Below are positions 10,714-21,159 of a stretch of DNA of 38,394 nt, piece by piece. How positions within the stretch are numbered: position 1 is the stretch's first letter; the number at the start of each line of letters is the position of its first letter. Source of the stretch: Flavobacteriales bacterium (GTDB lineage Bacteria; Bacteroidota; Bacteroidia; Flavobacteriales_D; JAHECK01); the NCBI GenBank assembly GCA_030591505.1, contig JAUVAY010000007.1, positions 1 through 38,394 on the forward strand, given 5' to 3'. Made by a program: the position numbers and the translations under genes. The notes under the pieces are model-generated. The model was given only the letters and a program-made list of their open reading frames with translations, made no database searches and was not told where the DNA came from.

Positions 10714-11733
10714 TCAGCTTCCCACTTTCAGTCTAGGATCTGGCTTTACATCCATTCCCACAAAATCCTTATTCAGGTACTTATAATATGCCGTTACTCC
10801 AATCATAGCAGCATTATCTGTGGTGAATTCTAGAGGAGGGATAAATACTTCCCATCTTTTTTTTGTCCCCATTTCACGTAATTTTTTAGCCAGATAGGAG
10901 TTTGCAGAAACTCCACCGCCAATAGTAACTGTTTTAATACCCGTTTCCTCTGAAGCTCTTTTTAATTTACCGATGAGTATTCTAACAATGGCATGTTGTA
11001 TCGAAGCGCAGAGGTCATTGATGTTGTCTTTTATAAAATTAGCATCTCGTTTGACCTCCTTTTGTAAAAAATACAGAATGGCTGTTTTGAGTCCACTATA
11101 ACTAAAATTTAAACCTTGAACCCTTGGATAAGGGAACTCAAATTTTTCAGGATCTCCTTTCTTTGCCAGCTCATCTATTTTTGGTCCGGCAGGATAGGCT
11201 AAACCTAATAACTGACCTGCTTTATCGAAAGCTTCACCTGCAGCGTCATCGAGTGTACTTCCTAAAATGGTCATGTCTAAGTAATCGTCAACTCTCACTA
11301 TTTGTGTATGCCCACCTGAAACAGTAAGGGCTAAAAATGGAAATGAAGGATATGTCTGATCTTTTTTTATTTCAATAAAGTGAGCCAATATATGCGCTTG
11401 CATATGATTTACCTCTATCATGGGAATATTCAGTGCCTGTGCAAAGGATTTGGCAAATGAAACACCAACAAGTAATGCACCCATTAAACCAGGTCCACGT
11501 GTAAAAGCAATAGCTTCAATCTCACTTTTACTAATCGCTGCTTTTCTAATGGCCTCTTGAATAACAGGAACAATATTTTTTTGATGTTCACGTGAAGCTA
11601 ATTCAGGAACAACACCTCCATAATGTTGGTGTATGTCTTGATTGGCAATAATATTAGACAGTACTTTTCTATCATCAAGTATAGCAACCGAAGTTTCGTC
11701 GCAAGATGATTCTATAGCAAGGATTAGTGACAT
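10714..11733 (-). CDS. tsaD: tRNA N6-adenosine threonylcarbamoyltransferase TsaD
   Basis: AIESSCDETSVAI, MQAHILAHF, LTVSGGHTQI, GGVSANSYLA motifs. Confidence 0.97.
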   Translation of the reverse strand: MSLILAIESSCDETSVAILDDRKVLSNIIANQDIHQHYGGVVPELASREHQKNIVPVIQEAIRKAAISKSEIEAIAFTRGPGLMGALLVGVSFAKSFAQALNIPMIEVNHMQAHILAHFIEIKKDQTYPSFPFLALTVSGGHTQIVRVDDYLDMTILGSTLDDAAGEAFDKAGQLLGLAYPAGPKIDELAKKGDPEKFEFPYPRVQGLNFSYSGLKTAILYFLQKEVKRDANFIKDNINDLCASIQHAIVRILIGKLKRASEETGIKTVTIGGGVSANSYLAKKLREMGTKKRWEVFIPPLEFTTDNAAMIGVTAYYKYLNKDFVGMDVKPDPRLKVGS

Positions 11734-11823
11734 TGATTTATTTTCACAAAATTACGCTTAAAAACATGAATTATAGGGGCTTCCACGAGGCTTTTTTATA
11801 TTTTAGTCGGTTGTAGTAGAATA

Positions 11824-14800
11824 ATGAACGAAAGGCTAAGGAAAATATTAAAAAAGTGGATTATTGGCTTAACGCTATTTTTCATTGCATTGTATATTGC
11901 TTTTAATTCATCCATTGCTCAAACGAAACTAACTCAGTCACTTGGAAACTATTTTGGCAATAAATGGAATACCACAGTTAGCCTTGATCGTATTCATCTG
12001 GAGCCTTTTCAGCGATTAGGGATTGACAATTTGTACATTCAAGATTTGCATGGTGATACTTTGCTCTATGCGGAAAAGATCTATATAAATTTTAAGCGAC
12101 TCAATATTTTTAAAGGTATTTATTCAATTGAGGACTTTAAATTAGATAATGCACGGGTTTTTCTAAGAACCTATAAAGGGGAGGATAAACTTAACTTCTC
12201 ATTTATTATTGATTCTTTTGAAAAGGATACACAGGAATTAGACAGTACAATAGTAGAACAGCTTTTTAAAACAAGTATTGATGAGCTGGAGATCGTTAAT
12301 TCTCATTTTATTTTTCAAAATCAGAATGTGATTGATACCTCTTTTGGAATACATTACTCTGATTTGGATGTGAATAAAATTAATGGCCATTTTACTCATG
12401 TTTCTATCGTAAATGATTCCATTCATTTTCATATTGAATCGCTTAATGCCACAGAGAAGAGTGGGGTTGTAATAAATAATCTTGAATCTCGAGGTCATAT
12501 AAATGGAAAAGGATTTGATTTTGAACCATTGATGATCAGTATGAACGATTCCCGAATAGATGCAAATAGATTGGCATTTAAATATGGGAAATGGGAGAAT
12601 TTTGTTGACTTCATTACGAAAGTGAAAATGTTAGGAGATTTTAACCTGGCAAAGATCAAAATGAATGATATTTCCTATTTCGCCCCGGCACTTGAAGGAT
12701 GGAATCAGGAGTTTATGTTAAGTGGAATAATATCAGGAAGAGTAAATAACTTGTCCGGTCATGATTTAACGATTATGACAGGTAATGAAACATCCTTCGA
12801 AGGTGATTTTAATATGGACGGCTTGCCAGATATTGAAACAACGTTTATTACTGTTGAAGCTAAACGATTACATTCTGAGGTGTCTGATTTGGAGAATATT
12901 CAACTATATCCTTTTAAGGAAGGAAAACTTATTCAATTGCCTGAATCAATGAAGCATGGTGGGGAATTCACATTTAAAGGTGATTTTACAGGCTTTATAA
13001 ATGATTTTGTTGCTTTTGGAAGATTAGAAAGTTCAAGAGGGAATCTGATTTCCGACCTTTCGTTGAAACAGTTAGAAAACGATTCATTGTTGTTTTCAGG
13101 AAGTATAGCTTCAGAAAACCTTGAATTGGGCTTCCTGATGGGGAATACCTTATTTGATAAACTGGATTGTAATATTGAAGCAAAAGCCTATACGCATAAC
13201 GGAAATTTTGTATCGATAGAATTAAATGGTGAAGTAGACAAAATAGGTTTTAATAATTATAATTACACTAACATAGAGTTAAATGGCTTGCTAAAGCCTA
13301 ATTACTTTTTTGGAAAATTAACGATTAATGATCCAGCGCTAAACATGGATTTTAGTGGAGAAATAAACATTAAAGATAATTACCTAGACCTTGATTTTAA
13401 TACAGATCTTCTCTATGCAGATCTTGGTGCATTGAAGATCCTCCCAATAAAAAATTACTCTGGGTTATCAGGAAAGATTGATTTAAAATTTTCAGGAAGC
13501 GAATGGACCTCTCTTCTTGGAGGTATGGAAGTAACTAATCTTGAGTATTGTTCTGATAGCGCAACCTTTAATTTTGGTAGTATAGTTTTAGAGAATGATA
13601 CTTTAAGCAAAAGTAAGATCCTTATTTTGAGTAGTGATCTGCTAAGTGGTGAGATACAGGGGAATTATGAATTGGCAACTGTAGTTGATGATATACTATG
13701 GGAAATTAGTACGGTTATTCCATCTTTTATTGATTACGATTCGAGTTATATACCTAATCAGGATTTTGATTTTGAATTTGTTTTTCACGATATTTCTTTC
13801 TTGCGATCTTTAAATATAATCGACATCAATGTTTCATCTGAAGCTCAGCTATACGGAAAAGTAAGCCCGCTTAAGAATCAAAGTTATTTGAATTTTAATG
13901 CGGAGGAATTTTATTTTAAAGGATTCACATTGAATTATCCGGAACTGTTTATTGAATCGAATGGGAAGGATATTTTTATCGAACTGATAAGCGACCTTAT
14001 ACATTATATGGATGGACCAAGCTATTTCATAGAAAATGAAATGGTCGCTATTGCCATTAATGATACATTGCTAATTGATTTTGAATGGTCACAAGTAGAT
14101 AGAACAAAGGGGATTATAAACCTTGAAAGCGCGTTTTTACCTCATGGTGAAATCGAAGTTTCAAGCAATGGATCAATGTTTACATTTTTGGATAAAAAAT
14201 GGTCAATAAGTGATGATGGGCTAGTTAGATTTGATTCACTTAAGGTTAACTTTAATACAGTAGAAATTGCTTCGGAAACTCAAAAAATTCGACTGAACGG
14301 TGAGTATGCAACACTATCAAAGGATACGCTACAGTTAGAGGTCGATAATTTTGAGTTAAGTAACTTTAATTATATGCTTCAGCAGTTTGATTACAAGGTT
14401 AATGGTATATCGAATGGTTATTTTCATTGGATCATGGAGGAGAATTCAATTAACCTGGAAGCTGACCTTAGAATAAATAATGCTGACTTTAACGATTACT
14501 TTTTAGGGGATATAAATATCCTTTCAAAAAAGAGTTCAACTGATTCTTCTTTTCATGTTGAAGTAAGTTTACTTGATGAAAAACTGGAGAAGCTTAAAAT
14601 TGTAGGGAACATTAATCCCAACTCTGAAGATGAAATGATGGATCTTACTGTAGATTTTAATAAATTCGATCTTGATGTTTTAAATCACACCAATATTCCC
14701 GGTATATCAGATATAAAAGGAAACACAATTGGAAGTGTAAACATTGCAGGTTCACTCAAGAAGCCCACATTGATCGGTTCTCTCGAAATACAAAATGGTG

Positions 14801-16281
14801 GGTTGTTTGTTGATATTCTTGGGACCCATTTTACCTTTGATAACAAGATTGATATTTATGAAGATTTTATCGCATTAGACCCTTTCGAATTATATGATAA
14901 AGAAGGACGAAAGGGGATAGGCTATGGCACAATACTTCATGAACATTTAAAAGAATGGAATTATGACTTTTCATTAGAGATAGATAACTTATTGATAATG
15001 GACCTTAAAAACGATGTTGATGCATTATTTTATGGAAAGGCATATGGGACGGGGAATGCAAATATTTGGGGCTATAATAAGTTATTATTTATAGATGTTG
15101 TGGCGAGCACAAATAAAAACACAGAGATATTTATACCTATTAGAGAAAAGAGTTCGGTTGAGAAAATAGCTTTTATAGAATTTATTAATAGAGACAGCAT
15201 GTCAGTACTAAATACTTACGTCAAGCCTATTATAGATATTTCTGGTGTGGAAATGAATTTGGAAATAGATGTTAACCCTAATGCAGAAGTACAGCTTATT
15301 TTTGATGAAGACTCAGGTGATATTTTGAAAGTCAGGTCTGATGGAATACTTCAATTAATCATCGATAAGGAAAATGGCTTTACCATGGCCGGTTCTTTAG
15401 AAACCTATGAAGGAGAATATCAATTCACTTTTGAATCAATCTTAAGTAAGAGATTTTCCATCCCAACCGGATCTATTGTCTGGCTAGGTGATCCGTATAA
15501 TGCAAATGTTGATATTACTGCTGTTTATAGAACGCGTGCCTCTTTGGCCCCAATTATGATCGGTGAATCAGATCTATATAAAAGCCGCGTAAACACGAAT
15601 GTTTACCTTGAACTTGATGGGAATTTACAATCGCCTGATATTGCTTTTGATATTGAATTACCTGATTCTGACGAGAAAGAACGAACGTTTCTTAGATCTG
15701 CCACTTCCACAACCGAGGACATGAATAAGCAAGTTGTTTCACTCTTACTCTTCAATTCATTTCAAAGTACTTCCGGATGGGATGAAAGTGGAGGTTTTGC
15801 ATCAACGAATACTTTTGAGCTTTTATCGAATCAGGTATCTTCCTGGCTATCTCAAATCTCTGATGAAGTGGATGTAAATGTGCATTATCGCCCTGGAACG
15901 GAAACCTCTGGACAAGAAGTTGATGTTGGACTGACCACGGATATTTTAAATGAACGATTAACCGTTACAACACAAGTTGGATTTAAAGATCAAACTCTAA
16001 ATCCAAATCCAAATACAACAGCCAATAATATTGTAGGTGATTTTATTTTGGAATATAAACTGACCAAAGATGGGAGAATTCGATTAAAAGGGTTTAATAA
16101 ATCAAATGATAATTTAAATACATCAATTTATAAGCAATCACCTTATACCCAAGGGATTGGTATAGTGTTTAGAAAAGATTTTGATGGTAATTTAAAACGT
16201 AAGCATAGCGATAAAGAAAAGCTTCAGAAAAAGTATGAAGAGGAAGATAAGGACACTAAAGATGTCGAAAAAGAAAATTGA
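11824..16281 (+). CDS. tamB: Translocation/assembly module TamB-like protein (DUF490)
   Basis: 1485 aa, N-terminal membrane anchor, AsmA/TamB-like beta repeats, C-terminal TamB domain (MAGSLETYEGEYQFTFESILSKRFSIPTGSIVWLGDPYNANVDITAVYRTRASL). Confidence 0.85.
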   Translation: MNERLRKILKKWIIGLTLFFIALYIAFNSSIAQTKLTQSLGNYFGNKWNTTVSLDRIHLEPFQRLGIDNLYIQDLHGDTLLYAEKIYINFKRLNIFKGIYSIEDFKLDNARVFLRTYKGEDKLNFSFIIDSFEKDTQELDSTIVEQLFKTSIDELEIVNSHFIFQNQNVIDTSFGIHYSDLDVNKINGHFTHVSIVNDSIHFHIESLNATEKSGVVINNLESRGHINGKGFDFEPLMISMNDSRIDANRLAFKYGKWENFVDFITKVKMLGDFNLAKIKMNDISYFAPALEGWNQEFMLSGIISGRVNNLSGHDLTIMTGNETSFEGDFNMDGLPDIETTFITVEAKRLHSEVSDLENIQLYPFKEGKLIQLPESMKHGGEFTFKGDFTGFINDFVAFGRLESSRGNLISDLSLKQLENDSLLFSGSIASENLELGFLMGNTLFDKLDCNIEAKAYTHNGNFVSIELNGEVDKIGFNNYNYTNIELNGLLKPNYFFGKLTINDPALNMDFSGEINIKDNYLDLDFNTDLLYADLGALKILPIKNYSGLSGKIDLKFSGSEWTSLLGGMEVTNLEYCSDSATFNFGSIVLENDTLSKSKILILSSDLLSGEIQGNYELATVVDDILWEISTVIPSFIDYDSSYIPNQDFDFEFVFHDISFLRSLNIIDINVSSEAQLYGKVSPLKNQSYLNFNAEEFYFKGFTLNYPELFIESNGKDIFIELISDLIHYMDGPSYFIENEMVAIAINDTLLIDFEWSQVDRTKGIINLESAFLPHGEIEVSSNGSMFTFLDKKWSISDDGLVRFDSLKVNFNTVEIASETQKIRLNGEYATLSKDTLQLEVDNFELSNFNYMLQQFDYKVNGISNGYFHWIMEENSINLEADLRINNADFNDYFLGDINILSKKSSTDSSFHVEVSLLDEKLEKLKIVGNINPNSEDEMMDLTVDFNKFDLDVLNHTNIPGISDIKGNTIGSVNIAGSLKKPTLIGSLEIQNGGLFVDILGTHFTFDNKIDIYEDFIALDPFELYDKEGRKGIGYGTILHEHLKEWNYDFSLEIDNLLIMDLKNDVDALFYGKAYGTGNANIWGYNKLLFIDVVASTNKNTEIFIPIREKSSVEKIAFIEFINRDSMSVLNTYVKPIIDISGVEMNLEIDVNPNAEVQLIFDEDSGDILKVRSDGILQLIIDKENGFTMAGSLETYEGEYQFTFESILSKRFSIPTGSIVWLGDPYNANVDITAVYRTRASLAPIMIGESDLYKSRVNTNVYLELDGNLQSPDIAFDIELPDSDEKERTFLRSATSTTEDMNKQVVSLLLFNSFQSTSGWDESGGFASTNTFELLSNQVSSWLSQISDEVDVNVHYRPGTETSGQEVDVGLTTDILNERLTVTTQVGFKDQTLNPNPNTTANNIVGDFILEYKLTKDGRIRLKGFNKSNDNLNTSIYKQSPYTQGIGIVFRKDFDGNLKRKHSDKEKLQKKYEEEDKDTKDVEKEN

Positions 16282-17094
16282 TCACATTTCTTGCTTTTGT
16301 ATTTCCTTATGATGCAATAGCCTTTTTAACTCTAATTCAAAATCGGTCCTAGATAACTTATAGTACAATCTACTGTCGTGAGCAAGTGAAAAAGCACCGT
16401 TTTGCTCAGATATCACAATAGCTATTACATCTGTTTGTTCAGCGATTCCTAATGCACTTCTATGTCGTAATCCGGTTCCTTTAGGCATACTCTTATTGTC
16501 AGAAAGGTTAAGAACACATTGAGCCATCTCTATCTTATTATTTTGGATAATAATAGCACCATCATGCAGCGGACTCTCCTTTTGAAACATTGATATAATG
16601 AGGTCTGAATTCACTGTTGCATCTATAACCTGACCACCGACAACAAACATAGTTGGGTTCGACTCTCTTCCTACCACAATTAATGCACCTATCTTATACT
16701 GCGACATATATTCACAAGCCTTTAAAATTGGTTGAAGGTCGATTGCATCTTCATCTACATCTTTGAAAAATTTATTAAAAAAGCTCCCCTTGTTTCTTTT
16801 AAAGAAGTCACGATTTCCAAGCATAAGTAGAAATTTCCTGAGTTCTTGTTGAAAAACGATTATCAAAGCGATCACTCCAACACCAATAAACTGTCCGAGT
16901 ATCTCGCTTAACATCTGCATTTGCAGTGCTTCAACTACTTTCCATAATACGTAAATAGAAAGTATGCCAAGAAAAATATTAATTGCTGCTGTACCTTTTA
17001 CAACATAGTATAGCCTGTAAATGAGGTACGCTACCAGCAGAATATCAACGATATCGAGCCATCTAATATCAATAAATAGGTAAAAATTATTCAT
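16282..17094 (-). CDS. cdaA: Diadenylate cyclase CdaA (c-di-AMP synthase)
   Basis: N-terminal TMs; DAC domain motifs DGAIII and GTGLRHRSALGIAEQTDVIAIVISEQNGAFSLA. Confidence 0.95.
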   Translation of the reverse strand: MNNFYLFIDIRWLDIVDILLVAYLIYRLYYVVKGTAAINIFLGILSIYVLWKVVEALQMQMLSEILGQFIGVGVIALIIVFQQELRKFLLMLGNRDFFKRNKGSFFNKFFKDVDEDAIDLQPILKACEYMSQYKIGALIVVGRESNPTMFVVGGQVIDATVNSDLIISMFQKESPLHDGAIIIQNNKIEMAQCVLNLSDNKSMPKGTGLRHRSALGIAEQTDVIAIVISEQNGAFSLAHDSRLYYKLSRTDFELELKRLLHHKEIQKQEM

Positions 17095-17103
17095 TGTTGT
17101 GGT

Positions 17104-17958
17104 CTAAATTTCCTTTTGCATAAATGTAAATAATTTAATGAGCTCTTTTGCTTCATTTACGTCGTGTACACGTAATATTTTAACCCCTTTCTCTAATGCT
17201 ATGGTATTTACGACAGTACTACCGGTCTTTGCATCATCAGGTTTTACCCCTAGTGTTTTGTAAATAAATGACTTACGAGATAAACCGACTAACATTGGAG
17301 CATTTAATGTTTTAAATTCATTTAAATGATTTAGTAAATAAAAATTTTGTTCTATTGTTTTTGAAAAACCAAATCCCGGGTCAATGATGATATCATGAAC
17401 ACCAAGTTGATTTAGCTTTTCAATTTGTTGACTAAAGAATGTAAATAAGTCGCCAATAAGGTCAGTATACTGCGTATTGCTTTGCATATTTCGGGGATTA
17501 CCTTTCATATGCATTAGAATATATGGAAGTTTTAATTGAGCAACAGTATTAAACATTTCCGGATCCGCCTGACCACCACTTATATCATTGATCAGCAAAG
17601 CTCCGGCATCAGCAGCTTGTTTGGCTACTTTACTTCTGAATGTATCGATTGAAACGATGGTATCGCTAAAATTCTTTGAGATGCTTTCAATAGCAGGTAT
17701 AACACGCTCCAATTCATCCTCTTCAGCAACATCAGCCGCTCCAGGTCGTGATGAATAACCTCCAATATCAATTATATCAACACCTGCATCCACCATTTGG
17801 CCTACTTTCTCTAACAGTATATCCTGTGTGACTCTACTTTTGCTGTAAAATGAATCGGGTGTTATATTTAAGATCCCCATCACTAAAGGAGAGGATAATT
17901 CTTTTAATTGTCCACCGAAATTGAGTGTATTATTTTGGTAAATTGATGTATATTTCAC
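17104..17958 (-). CDS. folP: Dihydropteroate synthase
   Basis: VMGILNITPDSFYSKSR, DIIDIGGYSSRPGA, SIDTFRSKVAKQAADAGALLINDISGG, DPGFGFSKT. Confidence 0.97.
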   Translation of the reverse strand: MKYTSIYQNNTLNFGGQLKELSSPLVMGILNITPDSFYSKSRVTQDILLEKVGQMVDAGVDIIDIGGYSSRPGAADVAEEDELERVIPAIESISKNFSDTIVSIDTFRSKVAKQAADAGALLINDISGGQADPEMFNTVAQLKLPYILMHMKGNPRNMQSNTQYTDLIGDLFTFFSQQIEKLNQLGVHDIIIDPGFGFSKTIEQNFYLLNHLNEFKTLNAPMLVGLSRKSFIYKTLGVKPDDAKTGSTVVNTIALEKGVKILRVHDVNEAKELIKLFTFMQKEI

Positions 17959-18007
17959 GCTACAATTTTACGGAATAAAAATAGATCAAACTAAGGACAA
18001 ATTCTAG

Positions 18008-18559
18008 ATGAGTCAAAAGACAAGTGGACAATTTGATAGTGTAATTAAACTATGTGAGGATATTTTTCTAAAGAAAAATAAGGACTATGGTACAGCATGG
18101 CGTATTTTAAGAACTTCCTCGCTTACCGATCAGTTATTTATAAAGGCAAATAGAATTAGAACTATACAGGATAATGAATTACAAAAAGTAGAAGAAGGGA
18201 TAATCCCGGAGTTTATAGGGATCGTTAATTATTCTATTATGGCGTTGATACAATTGGATCTTGTTGATGATAAGCGCATGGAGTTGGAAGGAGAAGAAAT
18301 TGAAAAGCTATATAATAAGTATTCTGCAACTGCCAAACAGCTAATGATGGATAAGAACCATGATTATGGTGAAGCGTGGCGCGATATGCGAGTTAGCTCC
18401 TTATGTGACCTTATATTGATGAAGATCTTGCGCGTAAAACAAATTGAAGATAATGACGGACAAACCTTAATTTCTGAAGGCTTGGATGCGAACTATCTTG
18501 ATATGCTAAATTACGCAGTTTTTGCCTTGATCAAATTAGAAATTGAAAAAACAGATTAA
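18008..18559 (+). CDS. DUF1599-family protein with two tandem domain copies
   Basis: Internal duplication: KNKDYGTAWRILRTSSLTDQLFIKANRIRTIQDN and KNHDYGEAWRDMRVSSLCDLILMKILRVKQIEDN. Confidence 0.85.
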   Translation: MSQKTSGQFDSVIKLCEDIFLKKNKDYGTAWRILRTSSLTDQLFIKANRIRTIQDNELQKVEEGIIPEFIGIVNYSIMALIQLDLVDDKRMELEGEEIEKLYNKYSATAKQLMMDKNHDYGEAWRDMRVSSLCDLILMKILRVKQIEDNDGQTLISEGLDANYLDMLNYAVFALIKLEIEKTD

Positions 18560-18587
18560 ACCCAAACAATACCAACTTTAAGTAATT

Positions 18588-19856
18588 ATGAAATTACTAC
18601 TTTTTATTTCCAGAGTTTTTGCCGGTTCCGTTTTAGTTGTATCCGGATTAGTAAAAGCGAATGACACATTAGGATTCAGCTATAAAATGGAAGAATATTT
18701 CTCGGCTGATGTTTTAAACATGGAATTTTTAGTTCCCTATGCACTTGCAATAGCTATTATTGTTTGCATTGCTGAAATTGTATTAGGATTAGCTCTCATT
18801 ACAGGAGTAGAAATAAAAATTGCTTCATGGTTAGTGATGGTCCTTCTGGTATTTTTTGCTTTCCTCACCTTTTATTCTGCATACTTTGAGAAGGTTTCCG
18901 ATTGTGGATGTTTTGGAGATGCGATCAAATTCACACCATGGCAGTCGCTTATGAAGGATATTGTGATTTTCATATTTGCCTTACCTGCTTTTATATTAAG
19001 GAATAAGATCAATATGAATACTGAAGAAGAAGATAGGAAGTACTTTATTGCTTCATTAATGTTTATTGCATTATTTGCTTCCTTTATGCTCGATTGGTCT
19101 TTTCCAATTTGGTTTGCACTTGCCTTCTTTGTATTAACGATGGTTGTTAAGAAGATCGCTGAAGGAAGATCATCAGAATGGATAATTTTTGGTGTTGCGA
19201 TAGTATTATCATTATCATTTTCTTACCATACATATTCTCACTTACCGATCAAGGATTATCGTCCTTATGCTATTGGAAAAAGTATTACAGATCAAATGAC
19301 CATACCTGAAGGGATGCAAGGAGATATATACGAAACTGTATTTGTCTATAAAAACACTGATACAGGAGAGGAAATGACTTTTGATCAAAGCAATTACCCA
19401 TGGCAAGACTCAACATGGGTATGGGTAAGCACGGATAATAATTTGATTTCGAAAGGATATGAGCCCCCTGTTCATGATTTTGTAATTTCTGATAGTGATG
19501 GATATGAGTTACAGGAAGATATTCTTGCTGAAGAAGAAGCAGTGATTTTGGTGATACTTTATGACATGCAAAAATCAAACGTAGCGGCAATGGAAAAGAT
19601 AAATGCATTTGTTAAAGATGCTGATGAAAATGGCACTTATGTCTATGGTTTGACCGCATCGCTTTATGATGAAGTAGAAGCGTTTAAGCATGGTAATCAG
19701 GTGCCGGTTACTTTTTATAGTGCAGATGAGACGATGTTAAAGACCGTAATAAGATCGAACCCGGGAATTGTAATAATTAAAAAAGGAGTTGTTATTGGAA
19801 AGTGGCATTATAATGATCTCCCACTGTTTAACGAATTAAAAAAATCTTTGCTTTAA
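18588..19856 (+). CDS. BT_3928-like membrane protein: DoxX/MauE-like N-terminus plus thioredoxin-fold-like C-terminus
   Basis: DoxX-like helices with SDCGCFGDAIKFTPWQSLMKDI; C-terminal VILVILYDMQKSNVAAMEKINAFVKDA...NPGIVIIKKGVVIGKWHYNDLP. Confidence 0.8.
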   Translation: MKLLLFISRVFAGSVLVVSGLVKANDTLGFSYKMEEYFSADVLNMEFLVPYALAIAIIVCIAEIVLGLALITGVEIKIASWLVMVLLVFFAFLTFYSAYFEKVSDCGCFGDAIKFTPWQSLMKDIVIFIFALPAFILRNKINMNTEEEDRKYFIASLMFIALFASFMLDWSFPIWFALAFFVLTMVVKKIAEGRSSEWIIFGVAIVLSLSFSYHTYSHLPIKDYRPYAIGKSITDQMTIPEGMQGDIYETVFVYKNTDTGEEMTFDQSNYPWQDSTWVWVSTDNNLISKGYEPPVHDFVISDSDGYELQEDILAEEEAVILVILYDMQKSNVAAMEKINAFVKDADENGTYVYGLTASLYDEVEAFKHGNQVPVTFYSADETMLKTVIRSNPGIVIIKKGVVIGKWHYNDLPLFNELKKSLL

Positions 19857-21155
19857 GTGTTTACTTTCATCATTCGTAAATTACTCTATGGAATATTGGT
19901 ATTATGGGGCGTTGTTAGCTTTGTATTCCTGATCTTTAGTATAAAACCAGGTGATCCTGCACGAATGATGGGTGGACAGCATGCTACTGCAGAAGTAATA
20001 GCTGCTATAAATAAAGACTTGGGACTTGATCTCCCTTTATACAAACAGTATTTATTTTATATCAATGATCTTTTACCGATCTCCATTTTAGAAAAGAATA
20101 ACGAAGATTCTAGAATTTACGCTGATCCTGAAAAATATTCTGTTTCTTTTTCTATTCCGATAACGGAAAACCGAATGATTGTGCTTAAGAAACCCTACTT
20201 AAGAAGAAGTTATCAATCACGTAAAAAAGTTTCAGATATTATTTGGGAAGCGTTTCCTGGAACTTTTGTCTTGGCTATTGTAGCAATGACATTTGCCTTG
20301 ATCATTGGCTTGTTTGCCGGTGTGTTTTCAGCACTTTATAAGGGATCATTTTTTGATAATTCTACTTTGTTTCTTTCTGTATTGGGAATGTCAGGACCGT
20401 CTTTCTTTATGGCTATCTTGATTTCATGGTTAGGTGGATATGTTTGGTATGAACAAACTAATTTACCTATGCTTCCTTTTGTACTGTTTATCTTTGGGAT
20501 GATCGCTTATGCTTTTAGGAGGATTAAAGAAAAGAAGAAAGTATGGCCTTTAAGTATGGTATCCTTAGGGTTTAAGTACTTTTTTATAGGATTTCTTCTT
20601 TGGACTTTTATATCATTAATTCACTTCTTGTTTCCAGCTATTAATTTAAGTCTGTTTACTGGAACTTTTAGTTTACCAGGAACAGGGTTGGATATGACTG
20701 GATCTATGTATGAGTACGACGTGTATACCGGAAAATATCTAAGTCTGCAAAATCTACTACTCCCGGCGCTTACTTTAGGTATTAGACCCCTTGCTATTAT
20801 CGTTCAATTAACTAGAAGCTCTATGATCGAAGTGATGGATCAGGATTATATTAGAACAGCAAAAGCAAAGGGCTTATCCTCATGGGAAATAGTTTGGAAG
20901 CATGCGATCAAGAATACATTAAACCCTATAATTACTGCAGTGTCAGGTTGGTTTGCATCCATGTTAGCAGGTGCTGTATTTGTTGAATATGTTTTTGGAT
21001 GGAAAGGACTGGGACTTGAGTTATTTAATTCATTAATTAAAGATGATTTACCCGTTGTAATGGGTTCAGTTTTATTTATAGCAACTATTTTTGTTATCAT
21101 GAATATCTTGGTAGATATACTATATGGAATATTAGATCCAAGAGTAAGAATATAA
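19857..21155 (+). CDS. ABC transporter permease, DppB/OppB type
   Basis: VVSFVFLIFSIKPGDPARMMGG; RSSMIEVMDQDYIRTAKAKGLSSWEIVWKHAIKNTLNPIITAVSGWFASMLAGAVFVEYVFGWKGLGLELFNSL. GTG start abuts the upstream TAA. Confidence 0.93.
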   Translation: MFTFIIRKLLYGILVLWGVVSFVFLIFSIKPGDPARMMGGQHATAEVIAAINKDLGLDLPLYKQYLFYINDLLPISILEKNNEDSRIYADPEKYSVSFSIPITENRMIVLKKPYLRRSYQSRKKVSDIIWEAFPGTFVLAIVAMTFALIIGLFAGVFSALYKGSFFDNSTLFLSVLGMSGPSFFMAILISWLGGYVWYEQTNLPMLPFVLFIFGMIAYAFRRIKEKKKVWPLSMVSLGFKYFFIGFLLWTFISLIHFLFPAINLSLFTGTFSLPGTGLDMTGSMYEYDVYTGKYLSLQNLLLPALTLGIRPLAIIVQLTRSSMIEVMDQDYIRTAKAKGLSSWEIVWKHAIKNTLNPIITAVSGWFASMLAGAVFVEYVFGWKGLGLELFNSLIKDDLPVVMGSVLFIATIFVIMNILVDILYGILDPRVRI

Positions 21156-21159
21156 AATT

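Noticed and set aside
11804-11817. TAGTCGGTTGTAGT upstream of tamB resembles the reverse complement of 31510-31523 at the dnaE start (13/14)
   Set aside because: Near-matches of this length are common by chance in this window; no further support.
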